Source: Hyphococcus sp. (lineage in GTDB: Bacteria; Pseudomonadota; Alphaproteobacteria; Caulobacterales; Parvularculaceae). From it: a DNA stretch of 64,000 nucleotides. Below the pieces are notes generated by a model. It saw only the letters and a program-made list of their open reading frames with translations. It made no database searches and was not told the DNA's origin. Position numbers and translations under genes: made by a program. The stretch lies in NCBI GenBank assembly GCA_021776245.1, contig JAJFGF010000072.1:62001-126000 (forward strand). Reading direction: 5' to 3'. Positions 1 through 8,402 of this stretch are shown piece by piece; within the stretch, counting starts at the first letter, position 1, and each line of letters begins with the position of its first letter.

Positions 1-781
1 CGGCCGCCGACATCAGGACTGACAGACAAAACCCGGTCAGGATAAGCGGTTTTGACAAGGAAAGCCGGCGCAGCATTGGCCGTTTTTTCTCTTTTCCTGA
101 TCTCCGCCAATCGCGGAATTCGTCATAATCGGAAGGAGACGCCTCATATAAAACGGCAACGCTGTCATTATCGCGGTTTTCCGCAACCGATAACGGCGCT
201 TCGATACGCCCGGCAAGACGGGCAAATATCTTTTCCTTATTTTCCCGTTGCGGGATCGCATTTTTCGGCAGGAATTCATAATCGCCATTCTTAAAGCGAA
301 ATATAAAACTGGTTTTGGTTTCCTGAATCCCGTCAAACGCCGCCCAGAGAATTTTCTGCGTTTTTAACGGCGTTTTGATGGTCAGGTTATCGGGGGAAAG
401 ATCGATCAGCGCCCTGCCGGTCGATAAGCCGTCTTTGACAAGCCCGGCTGGCGGCGCTTTGGGGCGCAGTTTGCGGCCAGCCCGATAGAGCCAGAACCAT
501 AGAAGCGCCGTAACGGCGGCGCCGGCAATTCCGATAATCAGTCCCGGCGCGTCCGCACCCATACCCATGGCCTGATCCATCAAAGCTGAGCCGGCGCGAT
601 TGGCCGCATTTTCCGCAAAGCTCGAGAGTTCGACATAAAGATTGAGAATGACCGTTACCGTCACCGCGCTTAAAAGGACGAAAGCGATGACAGTGCGGGC
701 GATCTCCCATTCCAGCCGGCGCCGGGCGCCAAGGAATGCATCCAACTGATCCTGTTTATCAATATGCGCCTGGATGATCAT
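1..781 (-). CDS. YcxB-like membrane protein, partial (C-terminus outside window)
   Basis: The frame is open from an ATG at 781 to the window edge, giving 260 visible residues. An AAGG lies about 7 bases upstream of the start. Two hydrophobic segments are visible at about residues 31-50 and 79-100, and a third begins near residue 243. Between the second and third is a soluble stretch (about 110-200) in which a hydrophobic strand, a WAAFDGIQET turn and a FLPKNAI motif follow each other, as in the C-terminal domain of the YcxB family. Family function is unknown. The first residues are charged and helical, so the N-terminus is probably cytoplasmic. The domain assignment rests on pattern only; the membrane topology is clearer than the family name. 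Confidence 0.6.
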   Translation of the reverse strand, partial: MIIQAHIDKQDQLDAFLGARRRLEWEIARTVIAFVLLSAVTVTVILNLYVELSSFAENAANRAGSALMDQAMGMGADAPGLIIGIAGAAVTALLWFWLYRAGRKLRPKAPPAGLVKDGLSTGRALIDLSPDNLTIKTPLKTQKILWAAFDGIQETKTSFIFRFKNGDYEFLPKNAIPQRENKEKIFARLAGRIEAPLSVAENRDNDSVAVLYEASPSDYDEFRDWRRSGKEKKRPMLRRLSLSKPLILTGFCLSVLMSAA

Positions 782-820
782 GTCGAGCCCTTGTCTGGAG
801 CGTTTCAGCGGTTGACAGGG

Positions 821-872
821 ATGCTTTCAATGGAATCCTTTGGCGGCTTCACCGGCAAACTCGCCGTTCCAG
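821..872 (+). repeat. Degraded copy of a dispersed double-hairpin repeat
   Basis: This stretch matches the right-hand part of the repeat at 5301-5375: GCTTTC, then GGAA, then TTTGGCGGCTTC followed by a decayed complement. The stems are broken, so this looks like an old copy. It lies between two minus-strand genes. Confidence 0.5.
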
Positions 873-1002
873 TGAAGCGCGTCAGCGCCGAACGCAATAA
901 AGCATCATTTGAATCGGATTGACTGAGCCTTGATTCAGCCAGCCCGCTCCAACGCGCTTTACTATGAACAAAGGCCGATAATCGTTTGTTAAATGAATAT
1001 GG

Positions 1003-1027
1003 ACAAAGCCGAAAATCCCGGCTTTGT
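1003..1027 (-). terminator. Hairpin downstream of the PON-like gene
   Basis: A perfect 9-bp stem (1003-1011 with 1019-1027) encloses a 7-base loop, 11 bases after the stop codon of the minus-strand gene that ends at 1039. Read on the minus strand it is followed by an AT-rich but not strictly U-rich tract, so it may be a weak intrinsic terminator or an mRNA 3'-end stabiliser. Confidence 0.55.
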
Positions 1028-1038
1028 TGCGCGCAATT

Positions 1039-2097
1039 TTATCGAAGTGGGCAGACCATCACATGGCCGTCAAAGACAGCGCCGACGATCAGCGTATCGT
1101 CATTTGCCGCGCCTACGGACGAAGCGTTGATTTCGCCGTCAGTTGAGATGAAAATATCTTCATATTCACCGCTTTCCGGGTCAATACGCACCACATGAGA
1201 CGGGGCGATGCTTGATGGGTCCTTGGCGTGGGCCAGGAAATCGAAAATCCTGGAGTGACCGCCGATCCATAATGCCCCGTCGGGCGCAATGTCGATATTA
1301 TCCGGCGCTGTATTTGCTTTGAACGAAGTACGCCACGTCAAGGCGCCGGTGGCAACGTCACGGTCAAAAACGGTAATGCGGCGCTTCAGCAATTCAGCAA
1401 CATAGAGCGTCTTACCGTCAGGTGACTGATTAACGCCGTTCGCGTAGGTCATGCCTTTTTGGATGATCCTGCCATTGTCGCCGTCGAAGTAAACAACGCT
1501 GGAAAATGGCAAAGCCATATAGGCTTCAAGCCACGCCATAAATCCTTTTTCATAGCCGCGATCGTTCGATGCGTAGAATGTGCGCGGCCCGACGCCGACA
1601 ACATCGTTGGGCGAATGCATGGCGCCAAAAGAAATGCTTTCCAGATGGGTGAGGGCGGCGTCTTCTCCGACAGAGAAAATCTCAACAATCTCACCGCCAT
1701 TCGGCGGGTGATTGACGACGAAGAGGCGTTTTTCGCCATTGTCTCCATGCCACAGGCTGGTGCCATGAGGAAGAAAATTATCGATTTCCGGCGACACACG
1801 CGCAATCGTGTCTGAACCGTCCAGCGCCAGCGTATAGATGCCGTTTTTCGGATTGGTTTCACCGTCGCCGGATTCGTTATACCAGCCACGTCTGTCCGCT
1901 GCTGAGATAAACGCAAGGTTCAGATCGGCGTCGATCGCAACATCTTCCGTACCCGGCGCCACATCCACCCGGCGGCATTGGTCAACCAGTTTGGGTTCCA
2001 GCTCTGCAAAGGCGCCCGACAAGGGTATGGAATGAGCCAGAGACCAGATCAGCGCCGCAAGAATTCCAAAAACGAGTACAAAAATAATGGTTCGCAT
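1039..2097 (-). CDS. Paraoxonase/SMP-30-like six-bladed beta-propeller protein
   Basis: This is a 352-residue protein. The start at 2097 is chosen because GGAGGG sits 5 bases upstream; the frame stays open to 2187 but lacks a better site. An N-terminal hydrophobic segment (about residues 4-20) suggests a signal anchor or signal peptide. The rest has repeating blade-like strands, with MHSPNDVV, TYANGVNQSPDGKTLYVAE and NTAPDNIDIAPDG motifs typical of the arylesterase/PON and strictosidine-synthase-like group, where Asn and Asp residues bind a central calcium. Such proteins are lactonases or esterases, so a lactone substrate is likely, but none can be named from the sequence. A hairpin follows the stop. 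Confidence 0.7.
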   Translation of the reverse strand: MRTIIFVLVFGILAALIWSLAHSIPLSGAFAELEPKLVDQCRRVDVAPGTEDVAIDADLNLAFISAADRRGWYNESGDGETNPKNGIYTLALDGSDTIARVSPEIDNFLPHGTSLWHGDNGEKRLFVVNHPPNGGEIVEIFSVGEDAALTHLESISFGAMHSPNDVVGVGPRTFYASNDRGYEKGFMAWLEAYMALPFSSVVYFDGDNGRIIQKGMTYANGVNQSPDGKTLYVAELLKRRITVFDRDVATGALTWRTSFKANTAPDNIDIAPDGALWIGGHSRIFDFLAHAKDPSSIAPSHVVRIDPESGEYEDIFISTDGEINASSVGAANDDTLIVGAVFDGHVMVCPLR

Positions 2098-2213
2098 GAC
2101 GCCCCTCCACATTGCACGCAATGATTCTGTCCGCACCGTGTCAAAATTGATGTTGCCGTGCAAGCAGCTTATACTGCTGCGATCCATTGGAGCGCATATG
2201 CGATGAAAAGATT

Positions 2214-3179
2214 ATGACCGACAAACCCGTTATCGCGACGCCACGGCGGTTGCCGGGTGCGCTTTCGGGCGCCTTAAAGGCGAAATATGACGTGCGCGAA
2301 CCTGAAAGCGACGTTGCGGAAGATGGCGCGTTTATGGCGATTGCCGACGGCGCTGCAGCAATATTCGCAACGGCGTTCGATGAGATGGATGCACGATTCA
2401 TCAGCGCACTGCCGGACAGCGTTAAATTTATCGCCTCAATCGGTGTTGGCGTCGATCACATCGATCTTGATACTGCAAAGGCGCGCGGGCTTGTCGTCTC
2501 CAATACGCCGGAGGTCACGACCGCTTGCCTTGCCGATACGACAATTGGGCTGATCATCGCCGGTTGCCGGCGTTTTCGAGAAGGGCTCGATATTGCCGAA
2601 ACCGGCGAGGGTCGCGGCATGCTGACGCCGGAAAGCTGGGGCCAGCGCGTCACCGGCCGCACGCTCGGCATTGTCGGCATGGGCAATGTCGGCAAAGCGG
2701 TCGCAAAGCGGGCGCGCGCTTTTGATATGAACATCATCTATACAACGCCGCGGCCGTCGGCCCAGATCGATAGTGAATTTGCCGCGCGCGCCGTCGCGTT
2801 TGAGGAGCTTTTGAAAACCGCTGATGTCATCTCGCTGCATTGTCCGCTTAAAGAGGAGACCCGTCATTTGATCGACGCGGCTGCAATCGAAAAAATGAAG
2901 CCGTCAGTTGTGATTATTAACATATCGCGGGGCCCGGTAATTGATGAGCTGGCGCTGATTGACGCGCTGAGGGCAAAGCGGGTTTTCGCCGCGGGGCTCG
3001 ATGTTTTTGAAACCGAGCCCGGGCCTATCCGGGAAGAGCTTCGGTCCTTACCAAATGCGTATTGTCTGCCGCATATTGCATCAGCCACATTTGAAAGCAG
3101 GGCAGGCATGGCGATGCGCGTGCTTGTCAATATTGACGCATTTTTTGAGACCGGCGCGCCTATTGATCAGGTGGTGTAA
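2214..3179 (+). CDS. D-isomer-specific 2-hydroxyacid dehydrogenase
   Basis: An NAD(P)-dependent dehydrogenase of 321 residues that would interconvert a 2-keto acid and a D-2-hydroxy acid in the cytoplasm, most likely glyoxylate/hydroxypyruvate-type. The Rossmann motif GMGNVG is at about residues 155-160. The catalytic Arg-Glu-His triad of the family is visible: Arg in INISRGP (about 239), Glu in DVFETEP (about 266-268) and His in LPHIASAT (about 297). ATG 2214 is preferred because the family alignment begins with KPVIATPR; an in-frame TTG at 2187 is the alternative. No obvious operon partner: the upstream gene is divergent and the next gene is 134 bp away. Confidence 0.85.
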   Translation: MTDKPVIATPRRLPGALSGALKAKYDVREPESDVAEDGAFMAIADGAAAIFATAFDEMDARFISALPDSVKFIASIGVGVDHIDLDTAKARGLVVSNTPEVTTACLADTTIGLIIAGCRRFREGLDIAETGEGRGMLTPESWGQRVTGRTLGIVGMGNVGKAVAKRARAFDMNIIYTTPRPSAQIDSEFAARAVAFEELLKTADVISLHCPLKEETRHLIDAAAIEKMKPSVVIINISRGPVIDELALIDALRAKRVFAAGLDVFETEPGPIREELRSLPNAYCLPHIASATFESRAGMAMRVLVNIDAFFETGAPIDQVV

Positions 3180-3313
3180 AGGAACGAACGTCAAATCGCC
3201 GCCATCTTATTGACCCGAAACGAAGCCGGGCGCGGCAAATTGCAGCGGTCAATCTAACCCGGCATTAACTCAAATGACGGAAATTTCTCCTCTGTATATC
3301 TGGGGATATTCTT

Positions 3314-3976
3314 ATGCGTCCTTTGGCGACGATATTGGCTGTTGTCTTTTTATCCGGCTGCGCCACGATGTCGGCGGAAGAATGTCTGACCGCCGACTGG
3401 CAGGCGATCGGATATGAAGACGGCGCCAGGGGCGCGTCTGTTTCAGCGGTTACATCACGCCGGCAGGCATGCGCAAAGACCGCAGGCGTTACGGTTGATA
3501 TGGCCGCCTATATGGCGGGTCGCGATATGGGGCTGGTTGAATTTTGTCAGCCGCCGAACGGTTATGCGCTGGGCGCCCGCGGCGGCGCCTATCTTGGGGT
3601 TTGCAGCGGGCCGGAAGAGCGCGAGTTTGTCGCGGCGTTTGAATCCGGCCGCCAGCTTTACGCGCTCGAGAACGCAGTGGCGTCGGCCGAAGCACAGATC
3701 AATAAGGCGCAATATGATTTGCATGAAGTTGATAAACAGATCACCCATACGGAAGTGACCCTGATCGCGCCAGGAACGCCGGCGGAACAGCGGTTGCGTA
3801 TGCTGGCGGACCTCAAACATCTGTCAGAGCGCAAGGGCAATATTGAAACTGCTCTCATCGCACTGAATCGTGATCATGTTCGCGCCCAGGAAGAGCTCGC
3901 CGAGTATCACCGCTTTATCGCATTTAACGGACCCTATCCGAATGTTGTGACGTCGCCGTCAAATGCAAATTTTTAG
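3314..3976 (+). CDS. DUF2799-family lipoprotein
   Basis: A 220-residue secreted lipoprotein. The N-terminus has a short hydrophobic core ending in the lipobox LSGC (Cys 16). The body has the DUF2799 features: the motif W-x-x-I-G-Y-x-D-G-x-x-G near residue 30, an AYMAGRDMGL block and paired cysteines (about 53, 78 and 97). Residues 120-205 are rich in charged heptad-like sequence and probably form a coiled coil (AEAQINKAQYDLHEVDKQI). The role of the family is unknown; it is an outer-membrane or periplasmic anchored protein. GGGGA lies 8 bases before the ATG. Confidence 0.75.
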   Translation: MRPLATILAVVFLSGCATMSAEECLTADWQAIGYEDGARGASVSAVTSRRQACAKTAGVTVDMAAYMAGRDMGLVEFCQPPNGYALGARGGAYLGVCSGPEEREFVAAFESGRQLYALENAVASAEAQINKAQYDLHEVDKQITHTEVTLIAPGTPAEQRLRMLADLKHLSERKGNIETALIALNRDHVRAQEELAEYHRFIAFNGPYPNVVTSPSNANF

Positions 3977-4046
3977 CTGCAATCTGACATAGGTAACCGG
4001 CATCGGCCGCTTTGCATCGGCGCCGGCCGGGGCTAAACCGCCTGTC

Positions 4047-4931
4047 ATGGACGGAATGAAAATTCTTGTGGCTGGCGCCGGCGCGACCATCGGCAGGGAA
4101 ATTGTCTGCGCGCTTCGGTCAAAAGGCGCTGAGGTTACGGCAACCTACCGGACGTCCCGGCCGGGCATTGAAGAAAAACTGTCGTCGATGGGCGCAGCGG
4201 CAATGCAACTCGACCTCACTGATGTTATAAAAGCAAAGGCCTTGCTCAAAGACGTTGATGCCGCGGTGTTCGCACCTATTTTGAGCGTCTCCGGCGCATT
4301 GGCAAATCTGTTACGCGATGATCAGCGCGCAGTTTTTTTCTCCAGCAACAATGTGGCAATTGTCCCCGGAACGGATGTCTATGCGCAGCTTCTGGAGATC
4401 GAAAGGGCAGTCACCCTTGCGGCGCCGCAGGCGGTGATTTTACGGCCGACAATGATTTACGGTTATCCGGGCGACGGCAATTTGAGCAGGCTTATGATGT
4501 TGATGCGCCGATTTTCCGTTGCGCCCCTGATCGGCGCGAGCGACGCATTACAGCAACCTGTTTATTACAAGGCCCTGGCTCAGGTCGCGGTCAATGCGCT
4601 TTTTGCGCCCCCCGGCCATCCGCGGCGATTCGCCGTTGCTGGTCCCCAGCCCATAACCAAAAGAGCATTGTTCGACGCTGTTGCGCTTGCCGCTGGGGCG
4701 CAGCCATTGATTGTCCCGTTGCCAATTGCCGGGCTTGCGCCAATATTGAGGGTTATTGAGAAGTCGGGCCTCTACCTGCCGGTATCATCAGATCAAATCG
4801 CCCGCGCTGAACTGGATAAAATCCCAGCCGGCGAACATGCGATATTGACCGATATGAAGCTGGAGGCGGGACTAGCGGCGCTGGCTGCGGCACTCGACGC
4901 CGGCCTTGACGAGGCCCCGGCGGGCGCCTAG
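4047..4931 (+). CDS. Atypical short-chain dehydrogenase-like NAD(P)-binding protein
   Basis: A 294-residue protein with an N-terminal Rossmann fold: MKILVAGAGATIGREIVCAL gives a GxGxxG-type dinucleotide loop (GAGATIG). An ILRPTMIYGYPGDGNL segment near 130-147 resembles the RP-x-x-xYGPGD block of NmrA/complex-I-NDUFA9-like atypical SDRs. The usual catalytic Tyr-x-x-x-Lys is not clearly present, so a redox reaction is uncertain; members often act as cofactor sensors or assembly factors. The start may be 4047 or the ATG three codons later. It precedes grxD by 30 bp in the same direction, so the two may be co-transcribed. Confidence 0.65.
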   Translation: MDGMKILVAGAGATIGREIVCALRSKGAEVTATYRTSRPGIEEKLSSMGAAAMQLDLTDVIKAKALLKDVDAAVFAPILSVSGALANLLRDDQRAVFFSSNNVAIVPGTDVYAQLLEIERAVTLAAPQAVILRPTMIYGYPGDGNLSRLMMLMRRFSVAPLIGASDALQQPVYYKALAQVAVNALFAPPGHPRRFAVAGPQPITKRALFDAVALAAGAQPLIVPLPIAGLAPILRVIEKSGLYLPVSSDQIARAELDKIPAGEHAILTDMKLEAGLAALAAALDAGLDEAPAGA

Positions 4932-4961
4932 CTAAGGCGTCAACCCAGGAGACTTCCGGCC

Positions 4962-5297
4962 ATGAGTGAAACCGCAGCCCATACCGATATCAAAGCCAGG
5001 ATCGACGCCGCCCCGGTCATGTTATTCATGAAGGGGACGCCGCAATTTCCGCAATGTGGTTTTTCATCAGTTGTCGTACAGATACTCGATCATCTCGGCG
5101 TCGAATATGACACGGCGAACGTCCTCGAAACTGACGAGCTGCGTCAGGGCATCAAGGAATTTTCAGATTGGCCGACAATTCCGCAGCTTTATGTAAAAGG
5201 CGAATTCGTCGGCGGTTGCGACATCATTCGCGAAATGTTTGAAAAAGGCGAATTGCGCAGCTTACTTCAGACCAAAGGCATTGAAGTTGCCGCTTAA
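4962..5297 (+). CDS. grxD: Monothiol glutaredoxin (CGFS type)
   Basis: A 111-residue Grx4-type protein that binds and transfers a [2Fe-2S] cluster with glutathione, usually together with BolA. The active site CGFS is at residues 32-35, preceded by the conserved MLFMKGTP loop; [19 protein letters not shown] is the GSH-binding cis-Pro region. AGGAG lies 11 bases before the ATG. In many alphaproteobacteria grxD sits beside bolA, which in turn follows purL. Here no bolA is adjacent; the only BolA in the window is fused to PurL some 52 kb away. Two perfect hairpins of the repeat at 5301-5375 directly follow the stop and could serve as its 3' end. Confidence 0.95.
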   Translation: MSETAAHTDIKARIDAAPVMLFMKGTPQFPQCGFSSVVVQILDHLGVEYDTANVLETDELRQGIKEFSDWPTIPQLYVKGEFVGGCDIIREMFEKGELRSLLQTKGIEVAA

Positions 5298-5300
5298 TGC

Positions 5301-5375
5301 GCGCTGAAGCATGATACGAAGTCGAAAGCGAAGCTTTCGACGGGAACCGTTTGGCGGCTTCGCCGCCAAACTTCG
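5301..5375 (+). repeat. Dispersed double-hairpin intergenic repeat, intact copy
   Basis: This has two perfect 9-bp hairpins: 5321-5329 with 5333-5341 (loop GAA) and 5350-5358 with 5362-5370 (loop TTC). A copy in the opposite orientation is at 51266-51345 and a degraded one at 821-872. It begins 4 bases after the grxD stop. No protein is encoded; an RNA-level role or a passive mobile miniature element are both possible. Confidence 0.8.
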
Positions 5376-5880
5376 AAAAATCAGGCGACAAAACAAAAAC
5401 AACGCGCGAAATGCCGATTCAGGTTTTTTGCATTTTGCTCTATGGCGCGGTTTTCATCGCCTTTTTCAGCGCTTTGTTAGCGGCGCCTGAATTGGCGCAA
5501 GGAGATCCGTCCACATCGGCAGCGTCAAGTCGCCTTGGGGCGCGCGTCAGCGCTTCTGCGATTTGGTCCTGTTTATCGAAACGCAAGCGCCGAAACACCG
5601 CGTCCGCTCTCGACCGCCGCAATTGCGACGTCGCGCCCAATCGCAGAAACAATTCCTGCGTCGTTACATCTAATTTACTCACGCCGGCCCCCAGCATGTA
5701 ATTATGGTTCGATACAGAGCGGGATCGACAGGTCGGTTTCAACCCGGCTCAAGATTCCTGTTTGCAGTTGATCAAAGCGGAAATCCGGCGGCGCCGCCGC
5801 CCTACGGCAGCCCCTATTTGCTTGTGATCAGGCGCACACGGTGATTCGAAATGGTTAATGAAAAGTTAACAACCTAAAGC
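5376..5880. other. About 500 bp without a convincing gene
   Basis: It lies between grxD and the end of phaC. A minus-strand open frame (5440-5742) and a plus-strand frame starting with a signal-like segment (from about 5411) overlap almost completely. Neither has a good ribosome binding site or a recognisable domain. Near 5791 is the palindrome GGCGGCGCCGCC. One of the two frames could be a decayed or orphan gene, but I cannot choose. Confidence 0.5.
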
Positions 5881-7830
5881 CTAGGCTTTTACTTTAACGT
5901 AGCTGCCAGGCGCGTCTTCAATAATACTGAGATCGCCGTCGCCGGGAACGCGCGCATCGACCTCGCCGGCGCTGACGCCGTCAAGCCATTTGAGCCAATA
6001 GGGCCACCAGGAGCCTGGATGACGTTCGGCATTGGCCTGCCATTGTTCAATTGTCGCGGGCAAGGCGCTGTTGGTTGAGTGGTGATATTTCATCTTGTCG
6101 GGATGGTTCACAACGCCCGCGATGTGCCCTGATCCGGCAAGCATATAGCAAACATCGCCGCCAAATAATTTCGCTGTCCGGTAAATCGAACGGTAGGGAG
6201 CGATGTGATCGGTTTCGCCCGCCTGCATGAAAATCGGAATATCGACCGCGCCGAGATCAAGGGTTTCGCCGTCCATGATCATTTCGCCCCTGGCGAGACG
6301 GTTATGCTGATAGAACTCGCGCAGGTAAAACAGATGAACTTTTTTCGGCATCCGCGTGGCGTCCGAATTCCAGGACAAAAGATCGAATTTGGCGGGGCTT
6401 TTGCCCTTCATGTAATTATCGATCACAAAGGACCAGATCAGATCGTTTGAGCGCAACATATTGAATGTTGTCGCCATGGCGCGACCCTCGAGAACGCCGC
6501 CGGCGGCGTCCATTTGCTTTTCGATGGCGTCCAGCTGCTCGTCGTCAACAAACAGGAGCAGATCGCCTGCTTCGGTAAAGTCCGCCTGCGCTGTAAAAAA
6601 GGTAGCAGAATTAATGCGGTTGTCGCCCTTCTTCGCCATCAGGGCGAGGGCCGTTGAAACCATTGTCCCGCCGATACAATAGCCGATCGTGTCGATTTTT
6701 TTCTCGCCTGTCGCTTTTTTGATTGCGCTGAGCGCCGCGAAAAGGCCTTCGTTGATATAATCCTCAAATGTCTTGTCGCGAAGCTCCCGACCCGGATTGA
6801 CCCAGGAGACGACAAATACGGTGCGCCCCTGGTCAACCAGCCATTTGATGAACGAGTTTTTCGGCTGAAGGTCGAGGATATAAAATTTGTTGATCCAGGG
6901 CGGGCAAATCAACATCGGCCGTTTCGCAACTTTGTCGGTTGTTGGCGCATATTGAATAAGCTGCATGATGTCATTTTGATAAACGACTTTACCGGGCGTC
7001 GTCGCAATATTCTCGCCAAGTTTGAAATGATCGGAATCCGCCTGGCGGATCGCCAACTCGCCATGGCCGCGATCAATATCTTCAAGCAGATTGCTAAGGC
7101 CCTTGAGAAGGTTTTCGCCTTTGCTCTCAAGCGTCGCCTCAATCACTTCCGGGTTGAGCATAGCGAAATTCGTCGGCGCCAATGCGTCAACGAACTGGCG
7201 GGCATAAAACTCCGCCTTGCTTTTTTCGTGCTCGTCCATCCCCTCCAATTGAGAGATGGTCGTTTCCAGCCAGCGCGCAAAAATCAGATAGGATTGTTTC
7301 GTGAAATCCAGCATCTGGTTTTCGCGCCACGCCGGATGCGCAAAACGTTTGTCGCCCGCTTGCGGTTCGATTGCCGGGCTGACGTCTTCACCGGACATGC
7401 GCCGCGACATCGTCGCCATCAATTTTGCGTAGTCGCCCCAGAGGTTGAACTGGCGCTGCATAACCGTACCAGGATCGGCGGAAAGCCCTTTCATCATTTC
7501 CTGGAAGGCTTCGCCGACATTTAACGGATCGGCGGAAACTTCGCCGGACATGCGCCTTAAATCCCCATGCTTGGCGAAAAATTCGCGTACGACTTCCTGA
7601 CTTTTGCCGGAAATTTCCGTCAAATACTCTGACAACGCGTCAAAGTCTTCATAGAGGCTTTTGTTTTCATGGGGAATTTCGACGTTTTCCTTTTGTCCGG
7701 AAGATCTGGACGCAGCGCCAGGCGCCGCCGCCGCCGCGGCCGCCGCCTCTGGGCCAGGCTTCGGTTTTTTCTTTTTCTTTCGTTTCGCGGGTTTTTTAGC
7801 GCCGCCGGATTTGTCTTCAGCTTGCGTCAT
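5881..7830 (-). CDS. phaC: Class I poly(3-hydroxyalkanoate) synthase
   Basis: The enzyme polymerises (R)-3-hydroxyacyl-CoA into PHB at the granule surface. It is 649 residues, longer than the usual 580-600. The alpha/beta-hydrolase lipase-like box GYCIGG (residues 383-388) carries nucleophile Cys385. The catalytic Asp is in ETDHIAPYR (Asp541) and the His in GSGHIAG (His569). The CPPWINKFYILDLQ segment (about 309-322) is a class I hallmark. The first 45 residues are an unusual tail: a run of lysines and arginines (AKKPAKRKKKKKPKPGP) followed by ten or so alanines, unlike the normal N-terminus. There is no phaA or phaB nearby. The adjacent lipoprotein gene is divergent, 54 bp away. Confidence 0.95.
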   Translation of the reverse strand: MTQAEDKSGGAKKPAKRKKKKKPKPGPEAAAAAAAAPGAASRSSGQKENVEIPHENKSLYEDFDALSEYLTEISGKSQEVVREFFAKHGDLRRMSGEVSADPLNVGEAFQEMMKGLSADPGTVMQRQFNLWGDYAKLMATMSRRMSGEDVSPAIEPQAGDKRFAHPAWRENQMLDFTKQSYLIFARWLETTISQLEGMDEHEKSKAEFYARQFVDALAPTNFAMLNPEVIEATLESKGENLLKGLSNLLEDIDRGHGELAIRQADSDHFKLGENIATTPGKVVYQNDIMQLIQYAPTTDKVAKRPMLICPPWINKFYILDLQPKNSFIKWLVDQGRTVFVVSWVNPGRELRDKTFEDYINEGLFAALSAIKKATGEKKIDTIGYCIGGTMVSTALALMAKKGDNRINSATFFTAQADFTEAGDLLLFVDDEQLDAIEKQMDAAGGVLEGRAMATTFNMLRSNDLIWSFVIDNYMKGKSPAKFDLLSWNSDATRMPKKVHLFYLREFYQHNRLARGEMIMDGETLDLGAVDIPIFMQAGETDHIAPYRSIYRTAKLFGGDVCYMLAGSGHIAGVVNHPDKMKYHHSTNSALPATIEQWQANAERHPGSWWPYWLKWLDGVSAGEVDARVPGDGDLSIIEDAPGSYVKVKA

Positions 7831-7884
7831 AGGGCCAGATAAGGGTTAAAGAGAAGCGAGAGCCTTAGTTTATAGGATGGTCCC

Positions 7885-8349
7885 TTGCCAAGTGTAAAAC
7901 AGCCAATCTTTGCCGGCGCCGTGATCCTGGCCGCCGCCGGTTGTACGGAACTGGAACTTGCGCGCTTTGCGCCCCCGGGATTGATCAAATATGAAGATCT
8001 GGCGGGGGATCAACCGGTAAATCCGGCGATTGAGGCGCGCATCCAAAACCGCAATATTGACGCTGACGCTCAATACCCGGTTTTGGCGCGTACGCCGGGG
8101 GAGGATGATCGGCCAACGCTTCGGCCAGCAGCTGAGCGCACAGCGCAAATGGACGAACTCGTCTCAATGCGCGAACAATTGCAGGTCGCCGCCGACCTTG
8201 ATCGCGCCGCCGTGGAAGCGGAAAAACCCGATTCTGAGCTCTTGCCTGAACATCGCGATGCGCTCAAAGAAAAGACAGAACTTGACGCTGCCGCAGCCAA
8301 GCGGGAACGCAAGGAATTGACGCCGCCCGACGGAATGCGCCCGGATTGA
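7885..8349 (+). CDS. Small lipoprotein of unknown function
   Basis: A 154-residue protein that starts at a TTG preceded by AGGA with 7 bases of spacing; no in-frame ATG precedes the signal peptide. The lipobox is LAAAGC (Cys 20). The mature part is charged, with a Pro/Glu/Arg-rich middle and a helical C-terminal half (about 85-145) rich in Ala, Glu and Lys that may be a coiled coil. No domain is recognised. It lies just upstream of glpX and recJ in the same direction, so it may share their transcript. Confidence 0.65.
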   Translation: MPSVKQPIFAGAVILAAAGCTELELARFAPPGLIKYEDLAGDQPVNPAIEARIQNRNIDADAQYPVLARTPGEDDRPTLRPAAERTAQMDELVSMREQLQVAADLDRAAVEAEKPDSELLPEHRDALKEKTELDAAAAKRERKELTPPDGMRPD

Positions 8350-8402
8350 CGCCCAGCGCGCCTGCAATTGCGCCGTTTAGTAAACATACAGGAACATTGA
8401 TA

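Noticed and set aside
5440-5742. Minus-strand 100-codon frame between grxD and phaC
   Set aside because: No ribosome site before its possible starts, no family, and it overlaps an equally weak plus-strand frame.
6952-7524. Plus-strand 190-codon frame opposite phaC
   Set aside because: Antisense shadow of a clear PHB synthase.
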